DNA of 64,000 nucleotides, taken from contig NZ_BMTY01000003.1 in assembly GCF_014649915.1 (NCBI RefSeq), positions 323,553 to 387,552 of the forward strand, written 5' to 3'. This document shows, piece after piece, positions 53,376 to 61,684 of this stretch; position 1 is the stretch's first letter; each line of letters starts with the position of its first letter. The translations under genes were made by a program, and so were the position numbers. Origin of the DNA: Streptomyces toxytricini (GTDB lineage: Bacteria > Actinomycetota > Actinomycetes > Streptomycetales > Streptomycetaceae). Below the pieces are notes generated by a model. The model was not told where the DNA came from. It saw nothing but the letters and a program-made list of their open reading frames with translations, and ran no database searches.

Positions 53376-54731
53376 ATGACCACCCGAATCCTCCCCGCCG
53401 CCGGCGACGCCGACGCCGCGCGCGCCCTCTCCGCCCTCCTCGGCCAGCTCCCGGACGCCGAGCCGGCCGCGCCGCTCCCCGACTCCGGCGCCCTCCTCGA
53501 CACCCTGGCCCGGCTGGCCGCCGGATCCGTCGACGAGCTGCCCGAGGTCGTCCTCGTCCACGAGCGGATCGGGCCGGTCCCCGCCCTCGACCTCATCCGC
53601 GAAGTCGCCCTCCGCTTCCCCGCCGTCGGCGTCGTCCTGCTCTCCTCCGACACCGGGCCGGCCCTGTTCTCCGCCGCCATGGACTCCGGCGCGCGCGGCC
53701 TGATCGGGCTCCCGCCCTCGTACGAGGAGCTCGCCGCCCGCGTCCAGGCCGCCGCCCAGTGGTCCGCGGGCGTACGCCGCCACCTGGGCCGCCCCGCCGA
53801 CGCCCCGGGCGGACCGGGCGGGCGCGTCGTCACCGTCGCCGGAGCCAAGGGCGGCGTCGGCACCACCCTCACCGCGGTCCAGTTCGCGCTCGCAGCGGCC
53901 GCCGCCGGGCGGCGCACCGTCCTCGTCGACATGGACCTCCAGGCCGGCGACGTCGGCTCGTACCTCGACGTGCAGTTCCGCCGCTCCATCGCCGACCTCG
54001 CGGGCATCCACGACATCTCCCCGCGCGTCCTCCAGGACGCCGTCTACGACGACCGGACCGGCCTCGCCCTGCTCCTCGCGCCCGCCGAGGGCGAACGCGG
54101 CGAGGAGCTCGACGACCGGGCCGCCCGGCACGTCGTCACCGCCCTGCGAGGCCGCTACGAACTCGTCGTCGTCGACTGCGGCACCCAGGTGACCGGCGCC
54201 AACGCGGCCGTCGTCGAAATGGCCGACACCGCCGCGCTCGTCACCACCCCGGACGTCATCTCCGTACGCGCCGCCAAGCGCATGGTCCGCATGTGGGAGC
54301 GGCTCCAGGTCCGCAAGGCCGAGGACACGGTCATGGTCGTCAACCGCTGGAGCAAGCACACCGAGATCCAGCCCGCCCTCATCGGGAAGATCACCAAGGC
54401 CCGGGTGGTGAAGACCCCCGTGCCCGCGGCCTTCAAGGAGCTCCAGCCCGTCGTGGACGCGGGCCGCCTCCAGGACCTCGACAACCGCTCCGCCGTGAAA
54501 CAGGCCCTGTGGACCGTCGCCGGCGAACTCGGCCTGCTCGCCGCCCCCGCCGACCCGGCCGGAGCCGCGGGGGCACAGGCCGCGCTTCCCGGCCGGGACA
54601 CCGCCGGCGGCGGCCGGTCCTCCGGGGCCGCCCTCGCCGTGCGCGCGGCCGGGCCCGTCGCCCGGCTGCGCCGCGGCGGCGGCGACCGCGGCTCCCTCGG
54701 GCCCCGGCCGCGCCGCGGCCGGGAGGGCTGA
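53376..54731 (+). CDS. cpaE: CpaE/TadZ-like MinD-family ATPase with degenerate receiver
   Basis: The 451-residue protein has an N-terminal receiver-like domain (about 1-135). Its usual phospho-acceptor position reads VVLVHERIG, with no Asp. A MinD/ParA ATPase follows, with deviant Walker A VAGAKGGVGTTLTAVQ (about 155) and VLVDMDLQAGD. The C-terminal 60 residues are Ala/Gly-rich. TadZ/CpaE proteins place the pilus machine at a cell site. The overlap-free but tight spacing puts it in the cpaB operon. Confidence 0.9.
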   Translation: MTTRILPAAGDADAARALSALLGQLPDAEPAAPLPDSGALLDTLARLAAGSVDELPEVVLVHERIGPVPALDLIREVALRFPAVGVVLLSSDTGPALFSAAMDSGARGLIGLPPSYEELAARVQAAAQWSAGVRRHLGRPADAPGGPGGRVVTVAGAKGGVGTTLTAVQFALAAAAAGRRTVLVDMDLQAGDVGSYLDVQFRRSIADLAGIHDISPRVLQDAVYDDRTGLALLLAPAEGERGEELDDRAARHVVTALRGRYELVVVDCGTQVTGANAAVVEMADTAALVTTPDVISVRAAKRMVRMWERLQVRKAEDTVMVVNRWSKHTEIQPALIGKITKARVVKTPVPAAFKELQPVVDAGRLQDLDNRSAVKQALWTVAGELGLLAAPADPAGAAGAQAALPGRDTAGGGRSSGAALAVRAAGPVARLRRGGGDRGSLGPRPRRGREG

Positions 54732-54734
54732 CCG

Positions 54735-55151
54735 GTGGCCGCCCGCCGACCGCCCGCGGGCCGCAGCCCCGGTCCCGGCCGCGGTCCCGGCCGCATCCGC
54801 GCCGCGGCCGGCGACCGCGGGCAGGTCGCCGTCGAGTTCGCCGGGATGGTCCCGCTGATCCTGCTGCTCGTCGCGGCGGTCTGGGAGTGCGTCCTCATCG
54901 GGTACGCCTTCTCCCTCGCGGGGAACGCAGCCGACGAGGCGGCCCGCGCCGGCGCCGTCAAGGGCGGCGGGGCCTGCGAGGCCGCCGCCGGCGAGCACAT
55001 CGGCAGCGCTTGGGGCATGACCGCCGAGTGCCGTGCGGAAGGCCGCCTCTACAAGGCCACCGTCCGGCTGGAAATCCCGGTGCTCCACCCGTCGCTGGGC
55101 TTCGGGGGGATCACCGGCGAGGCCGGCGCGGTGCGGGAGGAGGAGGACTAG
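54735..55151 (+). CDS. TadE-like pseudopilin 1
   Basis: The 138-residue protein starts at GTG 54735, 3 bp after the cpaE-like stop. A basic Pro/Arg-rich leader ends DRGQVAVEF, a class-III prepilin site (cleavage expected after the Gly, Glu at +5). The hydrophobic helix AGMVPLILLLVAAVWECVLIG follows. Three cysteines are present. TadE proteins form minor pilins or part of the pilus base. Confidence 0.85.
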   Translation: MAARRPPAGRSPGPGRGPGRIRAAAGDRGQVAVEFAGMVPLILLLVAAVWECVLIGYAFSLAGNAADEAARAGAVKGGGACEAAAGEHIGSAWGMTAECRAEGRLYKATVRLEIPVLHPSLGFGGITGEAGAVREEED

Positions 55152-55586
55152 ATGCCCCGACCCCGACCCCGACCCCGACCCCGATGCCGACCCGGGCCCG
55201 GGCTCCCGCTCCGCCCCCGCCGCCCCGGCACCCGCCGCTGCGACCGCGGGCAGGTGGCCCTGGAGTACATCGGGTTCATCCCGATCCTGCTGTTCGTCGC
55301 GCTGTGCGCGATCCAGCTCGGCTGGGTGGCGTACGTCCACGAGCAGGCCGACACCGCGGCGCGGACCGCCGCCCGCGCCGAGGCCCGCGAGCGCGGCACC
55401 GGGGCCGCCGCCGGGGCGGCCGCCGTCCGGTCCGGGCTCGCCCCGCGCGTCGACGTCGCCGGCGACGGCGACGCCGTGACCGCCACCGTGACCATCACGA
55501 TCAAGTCCCTCGTCCCCGGCCTGTCCCTCGACCCCGCCCGGGCGACGGCCGTGATGCCCGACGACGACCCGGAGGTCGGACCATGA
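55152..55586 (+). CDS. TadE-like pseudopilin 2
   Basis: The 144-residue protein's ATG abuts the previous stop. The leader is a Pro-Arg dipeptide run (PRPRPRPRPR) encoded by hexanucleotide repeats. It ends in DRGQVALEY, with Glu at +5, and the helix IGFIPILLFVALCAIQLGWV follows. It resembles the preceding protein, so the two probably form a heteromeric minor pilin. Confidence 0.85.
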   Translation: MPRPRPRPRPRCRPGPGLPLRPRRPGTRRCDRGQVALEYIGFIPILLFVALCAIQLGWVAYVHEQADTAARTAARAEARERGTGAAAGAAAVRSGLAPRVDVAGDGDAVTATVTITIKSLVPGLSLDPARATAVMPDDDPEVGP

Positions 55587-56920
55587 GCCTGCGCGCCCGG
55601 GTCGCCACGCCCGACGACCGGCACGGCCCCCGCGAGGACGGCCTGCTCGTCTCCTCCTACCGCGCCAAACTGCTGGAGGAGATCGACCTCGCCGAGATGT
55701 CCGCCCTCGCCCCCGCCGAGCGGCGGGGCCGCCTGGAGCGCGTCCTCGGCCACATCATCAGTCGCGAGGGGCCCGTCCTCTCCACCGCCGAACGGGCCCA
55801 GCTCATCCGGCGCGTCGTGGACGAGGCCCTCGGCCTCGGCGTCCTCGAACCGCTCCTGGAGGACCCGTCCATCTCCGAGATCATGGTCAACGGCCCCGAC
55901 CAGATCTTCGTGGAGCGCGCCGGCCGGGTCGAGCAGCTCCCGCTCCGCTTCGCCTCGCACGAGCAGCTCATGCAGACCATCGAGCGCATCGTCTCCACCG
56001 TCAACCGGCGCGTGGACGAGGCCAACCCGATGGTCGACGCCCGCCTCCCCAGCGGGGAGCGCGTCAACGTCATCATCCCGCCGCTCTCCCTCACCGGGGC
56101 GACGCTGACGATCCGCCGCTTCCCGCGGGCCTTCACCCTGCACGAGATGATCGCCCTCGGCTCCCTCGACGAGCAGATGCTGCTGCTGCTCGCCGGGCTG
56201 GTCCAGTCGAAGATGAACGTGATCGTCTCCGGGGCGACCGGCACCGGCAAGACCACCCTCCTCAACGCCCTCTCCGGCCTCATCCCGGAGGGCGAGCGGA
56301 TCATCACCATCGAGGACTCCGCCGAGCTGCAGCTCCAGCAGGCGCACGTCATCCGCCTGGAGTCCCGGCCCCCGAACGTCGAGGGCAAGGGCCAGATCAC
56401 CATCCGCGACCTCGTACGCAACTCCCTGCGCATGCGCCCCGACCGCATCATCGTCGGCGAGGTCCGCGGCGGCGAGACCCTCGACATGCTCCAGGCCATG
56501 TCCACCGGCCACGACGGCTCCCTCGCCACCGTCCACGCCAACAGCGCCGAGGACGCCCTCATGCGCCTGCAGACCCTCGCCTCCATGTCCGAGGTCGACG
56601 TGCCCTTCGAAGCCCTCCAGGACCAGATCAACAGCGCCGTCGACATCGTCGTCCAGCTCACCCGCTTCGGTGACGGCTCGCGCCGCGTCACCGAGATCGC
56701 CGTCCTCGACTCGCACGGCCGCGAACCCTTCCGCATCACCACCGTCTGCCGCTTCGCGGCCCAGCCGATGGGCGCCGACGGCCGCGTCCACGGCTGGTTC
56801 GAGTACCACCCCCTGCCGCGCCGCGTCGCGGACCGCCTCTACATGAACAACCAGCCGATCCCGCAGGCCTTCGGCGTCGCCACGTCGGACGACCAGCTCG
56901 CCACCCGGACAGCCCTGTGA
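55583..56920 (+). CDS. cpaF: CpaF/TadA-type secretion ATPase
   Basis: The 445-residue ATPase of the type II/IV secretion class has Walker A VSGATGTGKTTLLN (about 217), the Asp box IITIEDSAEL, Walker B-like RIIVGEVRGGE and His box TGHDGSLATVHANS. It powers pilus assembly and possibly retraction. ATG overlaps the previous stop by 4 bp. An unstructured N-terminus of about 25 residues precedes the conserved domain. Confidence 0.95.
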   Translation: MSLRARVATPDDRHGPREDGLLVSSYRAKLLEEIDLAEMSALAPAERRGRLERVLGHIISREGPVLSTAERAQLIRRVVDEALGLGVLEPLLEDPSISEIMVNGPDQIFVERAGRVEQLPLRFASHEQLMQTIERIVSTVNRRVDEANPMVDARLPSGERVNVIIPPLSLTGATLTIRRFPRAFTLHEMIALGSLDEQMLLLLAGLVQSKMNVIVSGATGTGKTTLLNALSGLIPEGERIITIEDSAELQLQQAHVIRLESRPPNVEGKGQITIRDLVRNSLRMRPDRIIVGEVRGGETLDMLQAMSTGHDGSLATVHANSAEDALMRLQTLASMSEVDVPFEALQDQINSAVDIVVQLTRFGDGSRRVTEIAVLDSHGREPFRITTVCRFAAQPMGADGRVHGWFEYHPLPRRVADRLYMNNQPIPQAFGVATSDDQLATRTAL

Positions 56921-57855
56921 ACCCACTCATCGCCCTCACCCTCGGCGCCACCCTGCTGGCCTGCGTCCTCGTCATCGCGGGCGCGCACGTCTACCTCGCC
57001 GGCCGGGCCCAGCGCGCCGCCCTCATCGCCCGCCTCGCCTCCGACGGCGCCCCCGAGCCGGCCGGACGCCGCCGCCGCTTCCCCGGCGTCGACCGCCGGC
57101 TGCGCGGGACGGCCCTCGGCCGGCGCATCGAGCGCAAGCTGGCCGTCACCGGCCTCGACCTCACCCCCGGCGAGTTCCTCGTCTACGTGCTGATGTCCGT
57201 CGCCGGGATCTGGCTCCTCGCGGCGAGCTTCCTCGCCCCGTTCTTCGGCCCCGTCGCAGGCCTCGTCGGCCTGTGGGCGGCGGGCGCCTTCCTCGACTGG
57301 CAGCGCGCCCGGCGCACCGAGCGGTTCATCAACCAGCTCCCCGAACTCGCCCGCATCCTCGCCAACGCCACCCAGGCCGGACTCGCCCTGCGCACCGCCA
57401 TCGCCATGGCCGCCGAAGAGCTCGAAGCGCCCGCCGGTGAGGAGCTCGCCCGCGTCGCCGACCGGCTCGCCGTCGGCCACTCCATCGAGGAGTCCCTCGG
57501 CGAGATCGCCGAACGGCTCCCCTCCCGCGAGCTCGTCGTCCTCGTCTCCACCCTGGTCCTCTCGGCCCGGGCCGGCGGCGCGCTCGTCGGCTCCCTGCGG
57601 AACCTGACGGTCACCCTGGAGCAGCGCAAGGAGACGCGGCGCGAGATCCGCACCCAGCTCTCCCAGGTCACCGTCACCGCCTACCTGGTCCCCGCGATCG
57701 GCCTCGGCTCGCTGCTGCTGGTGAACCTGATGATGCCTGGCGCACTCGACCGGATGACCGGGGCGTTCCTCGGACAGAGCGCCGTACTCGTCGCGCTCGG
57801 CCTGTTCACCCTCGGGTTCGTGCTGATCCGCCGCCTTTCGAAGATCGACGTGTGA
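56917..57855 (+). CDS. tadB: Pilus inner-membrane protein TadB
   Basis: The 312-residue type II secretion F-domain protein has transmembrane segments near residues 1-22, 88-112, 240-270 and 285-305. The cytoplasmic F-domain is LARILANATQAGLALRTAI. GTG start 56917 overlaps the cpaF stop. With TadC it forms the membrane platform on which CpaF acts. Confidence 0.92.
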   Translation: MNPLIALTLGATLLACVLVIAGAHVYLAGRAQRAALIARLASDGAPEPAGRRRRFPGVDRRLRGTALGRRIERKLAVTGLDLTPGEFLVYVLMSVAGIWLLAASFLAPFFGPVAGLVGLWAAGAFLDWQRARRTERFINQLPELARILANATQAGLALRTAIAMAAEELEAPAGEELARVADRLAVGHSIEESLGEIAERLPSRELVVLVSTLVLSARAGGALVGSLRNLTVTLEQRKETRREIRTQLSQVTVTAYLVPAIGLGSLLLVNLMMPGALDRMTGAFLGQSAVLVALGLFTLGFVLIRRLSKIDV

Positions 57856-57871
57856 GGGGGAGCGAGCCGAC

Positions 57872-58765
57872 GTGACCGCCTTGCTGCTGGCCGTGGCCCT
57901 CGGAGCCTCCGTCCTCGGGATCTTCCACGGCATCCGGCTCTACCGGGCCGAGACGAAACTCCCGTCCGACCTGGCGCTCGCCCTGGAGGTCGGCGCCACC
58001 CGCACCACCGCCGTCGGCTCGGCCGTCGACCGGCTCGGCATCCGCTGGGCGCCGCTCGTGCTGCGCCTGATGGGGCCCGCCCGGGTGGCCCGCAAACGCC
58101 GCCAGATCGACATGGCGGGCAACCCGGCCGGCCTCACCATCGACCGCTACGCGGCCCGCCGCGCCGTCTACGGCTTCCTCGGCGCCTTCGGCGCGTTCGC
58201 GATGCTGCTGAACGGGCAGCTCGTCCCGGCGCTGCTGATGGTCGCCTTCGGCCTGTTCTGGATCGAGGCCGGACTGTGGTCGGCGATGCGGATGCGCCGC
58301 GACCACATCGAGCGGACCCTGCCCGACTTCCTCGACGTCCTCGCCGTCGTCGTCAGCGCCGGCCTCGGCTTCCGGCAGGCCCTGGAACGCGTCGCGGACA
58401 AGTACGAAGGCCCCTGGTCGGACGAGATCCGCATCACCCTCCAGCAGATGGACATGGGCGTCAGCCGCCGCCAGGCCTTCGACGAACTGCGCCGGCGCAA
58501 CGACTCCGAACAGGTCGCCCAGTTCGTCACCGCCCTCCAGCAGGGCGAGGAACTCGGCTCCCCGATCGTGGACACCCTGATCGCCATCGCCGAGGACATG
58601 CGCCGCACCGACGCGCAGAACGCCCGCCGCCGCGCCGCCCGCGCCGTCCCCAAGGCCACCTTCGCGGTCACCATGTTCATGCTGCCGGGAACGCTGATCC
58701 TGCTCGTGTGCGGGTTCGTGTACGGGGCCGACGTCGACTTCGGCGCGATGCTCGGAGGCGGCTGA
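57872..58765 (+). CDS. tadC: Pilus inner-membrane protein TadC
   Basis: The 297-residue second F-domain platform protein has LDVLAVVVSAGLGFRQALERV, typical of TadC. Three to four transmembrane segments are present, the last being FMLPGTLILLVCGFVYG. GTG start 57872 is 16 bp after tadB with a GAGGGGGAG ribosome site. The next gene starts on its last base. Confidence 0.92.
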   Translation: MTALLLAVALGASVLGIFHGIRLYRAETKLPSDLALALEVGATRTTAVGSAVDRLGIRWAPLVLRLMGPARVARKRRQIDMAGNPAGLTIDRYAARRAVYGFLGAFGAFAMLLNGQLVPALLMVAFGLFWIEAGLWSAMRMRRDHIERTLPDFLDVLAVVVSAGLGFRQALERVADKYEGPWSDEIRITLQQMDMGVSRRQAFDELRRRNDSEQVAQFVTALQQGEELGSPIVDTLIAIAEDMRRTDAQNARRRAARAVPKATFAVTMFMLPGTLILLVCGFVYGADVDFGAMLGGG

Positions 58766-59451
58766 TGGCAGCGCTCAGCGTCCTCATCGCCGACGGCAAC
58801 CCCGTCGTCCGCGCCGGCCTCGCCGCCCTCCTCGGCGCCGCGGGCGGCTTCGAGATCGCCGCCGAGGCCGCCGACGGCCGCGAAGCCCTCAGCCTGACCC
58901 GCCGCCACGCCCCGGACGTCGTCCTGCTCGACGTCCGCATGCCCGGCGTCGACGGCATCTCGGCCCTCCCGCACCTGGTGCGGCTGGCGCCGGTCCTGAT
59001 GCTGACGTACAGCCGGGAGGCCGAAATCATCCGGGAGACCCTCCTGCTGGGCGCGGGCGGCTACCTCGTGCACGGCGAATTCACGGCGGACGACCTGGTC
59101 CGGGCGGTCCGCGACGTCCGCGACGGCCGCGCCCACTTCACGCCGACGGCCGCCGGCGCGCTCCTCGCAGAACTCCGGGCCTCTTCGCAACCGCAACGAA
59201 CTGTGGCACAGTCTCCTGAGCGGCTGCACAACTCTGTTCTGTTCGGGCTGAGTTCGCGGGAGGCGGAGATCATGGACCTGATCGCGTCCGGAATGAGCAA
59301 CCAGCAGATCGCGGCCGCGTGCTTCATCAGCGAGAAGACGGTGAAGAACCACATCAACCGCATCTTCGCCAAGCTGCACAGCACCACCCGCAGCGAGGCG
59401 ATAGCCCGCTGGCTGGGCACCGCCCGACCGGGGGTGACGGGACGTGGCTAG
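58765..59451 (+). CDS. LuxR-type response regulator in tad cluster, atypical receiver
   Basis: The 228-residue protein has a receiver domain with the phospho-acceptor Asp in VVLLDVRMPG (about residue 55) and the Thr in LMLTYS. The acidic pocket is DG instead of DD, and the conserved Lys is replaced by His (GYLVHGE, about 103). A NarL-type helix-turn-helix (SSREAEIMDLIASGMSNQQIA) follows. ATG overlaps the tadC stop by 1 bp. No sensor kinase is adjacent. It probably controls the tad genes or the pilin gene. Confidence 0.9.
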   Translation: MAALSVLIADGNPVVRAGLAALLGAAGGFEIAAEAADGREALSLTRRHAPDVVLLDVRMPGVDGISALPHLVRLAPVLMLTYSREAEIIRETLLLGAGGYLVHGEFTADDLVRAVRDVRDGRAHFTPTAAGALLAELRASSQPQRTVAQSPERLHNSVLFGLSSREAEIMDLIASGMSNQQIAAACFISEKTVKNHINRIFAKLHSTTRSEAIARWLGTARPGVTGRG

Positions 59452-59561
59452 ACACCGCGCACAGTGGGTCCGCAATTGGGCCCCGGGACCCTTGGTGACG
59501 ACCCGTAACGCGCCGTACGGTCCGCAGACCGACAGCGCCACCGGACCGGGAGGGACCCCTC

Positions 59562-59762
59562 ATGATGCAGAGCACCCTGGCGCGGATGCGGAAGCGGTAC
59601 ACCACGCCCCGAACCCGCGACCGCGGCCAGACGGCCTTCGAGTACCTGGGGATCATCCTGGTGGTGGTCGTCATCATCGGCGCGATCGTGGGCACGGGCA
59701 TCGGGCAGGCCATTACCAACAAGATCAAGGACCAGATCACCGCCATAACGGCAGGCAAGTGA
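59562..59762 (+). CDS. flp: Flp-family major pilin
   Basis: The 66-residue prepilin has a 22-residue basic leader ending DRG, followed by QTAFEYLG, with Glu and Tyr at +5 and +6 as in Flp pilins. A hydrophobic helix (IILVVVVIIGAIVGTGIG) and a short polar tail complete it. GGGAGGG lies 6 bases upstream. The 110-bp gap before it, with hairpin CGGTC-GACCG, probably holds a separate promoter for high pilin expression. ATG 59565 is an alternative start. Confidence 0.9.
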   Translation: MMQSTLARMRKRYTTPRTRDRGQTAFEYLGIILVVVVIIGAIVGTGIGQAITNKIKDQITAITAGK

Positions 59763-60400
59763 TCGATTGGCTGCGAAGTGATCGCGGTCAGGCCTTCCCG
59801 ATCTACGTCGTGGCGATAGCAGCGCTGCTTTTCGCCGCCTTGGCCTTCTTCGTTGTCGGCATGGCCGGTGCCACGCGAAGCGATGCCCAAGGTGCTGCCG
59901 ATGCTGCTGCACTGGCTGCTGCCCGCGAGGCGCGGGACAACGTCTTCATCGGATTGGACCTGACCGCCCTGCGGCCAACCGACTGGCAAACGATCGTTGA
60001 GGGTAGGTCCATCGAGGCTCGCGGCGCTTGTGCCAAGGCCGTCGAATTCGCCGCTCTGAACGACGCCACAGCGCAGTGTCGCGCGGCACTTCCCGAGTTC
60101 GCCGTCTCGGTGACGACCAATGGAACGGTCGGCAGTTCGGTTGTCCCGGGTAGCTCGGACATGCAGGCCAGAGCTTCTGCGACTGCGGTGATCGAACCGC
60201 GCTGCTCGCTGCGTTCGGCTCCCGTCCCGGCTCCGACTCCTACGGGGTCTTCAAGTCCGGCTCCGTCCATGTCACCTTCCCCCGCTCCGGCGGGTGTCGC
60301 GTTCGTGTGCCGCGGAAAGCTCCTGCAACTGGATCCTGCCAAGCCGGGCCCGTTGCAGCGACTGGCGAGAGCGCTCTTCACCGTACGACTGGCCGACTGA
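59759..60400 (+). CDS. TadG-like pilus assembly protein
   Basis: The 213-residue protein starts at GTG overlapping the pilin stop. The short leader has DRGQAFPIYVVAIAALLFAALAFFVVG, like TadG N-termini but with Ile in place of Glu at +5. Ala-rich ADAAALAAAREAR is the TadG hallmark. The C-terminal half has a Pro/Ser linker (PAPTPTGSSSPAPSMSPSPAP). Codon third positions are richer in A and T than neighbours. It probably bridges pilus and envelope. Confidence 0.82.
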   Translation: MIDWLRSDRGQAFPIYVVAIAALLFAALAFFVVGMAGATRSDAQGAADAAALAAAREARDNVFIGLDLTALRPTDWQTIVEGRSIEARGACAKAVEFAALNDATAQCRAALPEFAVSVTTNGTVGSSVVPGSSDMQARASATAVIEPRCSLRSAPVPAPTPTGSSSPAPSMSPSPAPAGVAFVCRGKLLQLDPAKPGPLQRLARALFTVRLAD

Positions 60401-60429
60401 CAGCAACGACAGACAAAGGAATGGCGTAG

Positions 60430-61017
60430 ATGAGCATGCGGCACACGGTGAAGGTGCGCGCGGGAGCGGCAGTTGTGGCCGTGTCAGGCCTGGCCTTCGC
60501 GCTGGCTGGCTGTGGTGGCGGCGACGACGGCAAGCCGGCCAGCGCGCAGAGCGTCTCCGCCCCGCAACCCACGGCAGGTCAGTCGCAGAATGCTGCCTCC
60601 GACAAGTCGGGTTCGGCTGCTGCCACCATCATTGCCACGGCAGCCGGTGAAGAAGGCATGGTGTTGGAGATCAACGAGGCGAGGCGCGACCAGGGTGGCT
60701 TCCTGACCGTGAGCGGTAACCTCAAGAACACTGGAGCGAAGGACTTCAACCACACGACCGCTTGGCGCGGCAATGAACTCACGGGCAGCGGTGAATCGGT
60801 TGCCGGTGCCACCCTGGTCGACAAGGCAGGCAAGAAGCGGTATTACGTGCTGCGGGACACCGAAGGTAGGTGCCTGTGTACCACCGGGGTGAACTCGATC
60901 GGCGCGGGCAAGGCGCTACCGATCTTCGCGCAGTTCCCGGCGCCGCCGACCACCACGACCGAGGTCGAGTTCAACCTCCCGACGTTCGCCTCGGCGACGA
61001 TCAAGATTTCCGGGTGA
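60430..61017 (+). CDS. Putative lipoprotein of the tad cluster
   Basis: The 195-residue protein has a lipoprotein signal peptide (AAVVAVSGLAFALAGC, lipobox ALAGC, Cys about residue 28). A Ser/Ala/Gln linker and a beta-rich domain (VLEINEARRDQGGFLTVSGNLKNTG) of DUF4352-like type with two cysteines (RCLCTT) follow. The codon use is shifted as in the previous gene. ATG 60430 or 60436. It probably anchors or stabilises the pilus outside the membrane. Confidence 0.82.
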   Translation: MSMRHTVKVRAGAAVVAVSGLAFALAGCGGGDDGKPASAQSVSAPQPTAGQSQNAASDKSGSAAATIIATAAGEEGMVLEINEARRDQGGFLTVSGNLKNTGAKDFNHTTAWRGNELTGSGESVAGATLVDKAGKKRYYVLRDTEGRCLCTTGVNSIGAGKALPIFAQFPAPPTTTTEVEFNLPTFASATIKISG

Positions 61018-61021
61018 CCCC

Positions 61022-61684
61022 ATGACCCAACGCCACCGCGTCGCCGCATCAGCAGCCGTGATCGGCATGCTCATGGCCGGATTCCAAGCCGCCGGCATCG
61101 GCGTCGGCACGGCCGCCGCCGACGACGTCAAGCCGTCCGTCCCGCCCGGCACGGAGCCCACCGCCGCGGCCCCCGTCCCCATCGACTCCAAGGCCCCCGG
61201 CCTGAAGATCCCCCAGGGCGGGACCCTCGCACCGGTCAAGGTGCTCGACATCGCCGAAGTCGTCGAGGACCTCGGCGGTGAGCAGCGCCGCCAGGAGACC
61301 AACCAGACCGTCATGATGGCCCTCCAGTCGGAGGTCCTCTTCCCGGAGAACAGCGCCGTCTTCAACGCGGCCGCTGCCGCCCGGATACAGGCCATCGCGC
61401 AGGAGATCAACACCCAGAAGGCCGTCCGCATCCGCGTCTTCGGCTTCACCGACGACCAGGGAAGCTACGAGCACGGCCAGGTCCTGTCCAAGCAGCGCGC
61501 CGACGCCGTGCAGGCCGAGCTGGCGAAGACGGTCACCGTCCCGGGTGTGGTCTACGACGTCCGCGGCTACAGCGAGGACTACCCGATCGCGGACAACGGC
61601 ACGGAGGAGGGCCGCAAGAAGAACCGCCGGGTCGAGATCACCTTCCCCCGCAGTACCGGCACCGGCACCGTCACCGGCGGCTAA
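61022..61684 (+). CDS. OmpA-family peptidoglycan-binding protein
   Basis: The 220-residue precursor has a signal peptide (AAVIGMLMAGFQAAGIGVG). A Pro-rich region and a C-terminal OmpA-like domain (about 95-215) follow, with FTDDQGSYEHGQVLSKQRADAV and NRRVEI as the peptidoglycan-binding signature. In tad loci OmpA-like proteins tie the machine to the cell wall. ATG 4 bp after the lipoprotein gene. The end overlaps a convergent TetR gene by 4 bp. Confidence 0.9.
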   Translation: MTQRHRVAASAAVIGMLMAGFQAAGIGVGTAAADDVKPSVPPGTEPTAAAPVPIDSKAPGLKIPQGGTLAPVKVLDIAEVVEDLGGEQRRQETNQTVMMALQSEVLFPENSAVFNAAAAARIQAIAQEINTQKAVRIRVFGFTDDQGSYEHGQVLSKQRADAVQAELAKTVTVPGVVYDVRGYSEDYPIADNGTEEGRKKNRRVEITFPRSTGTGTVTGG

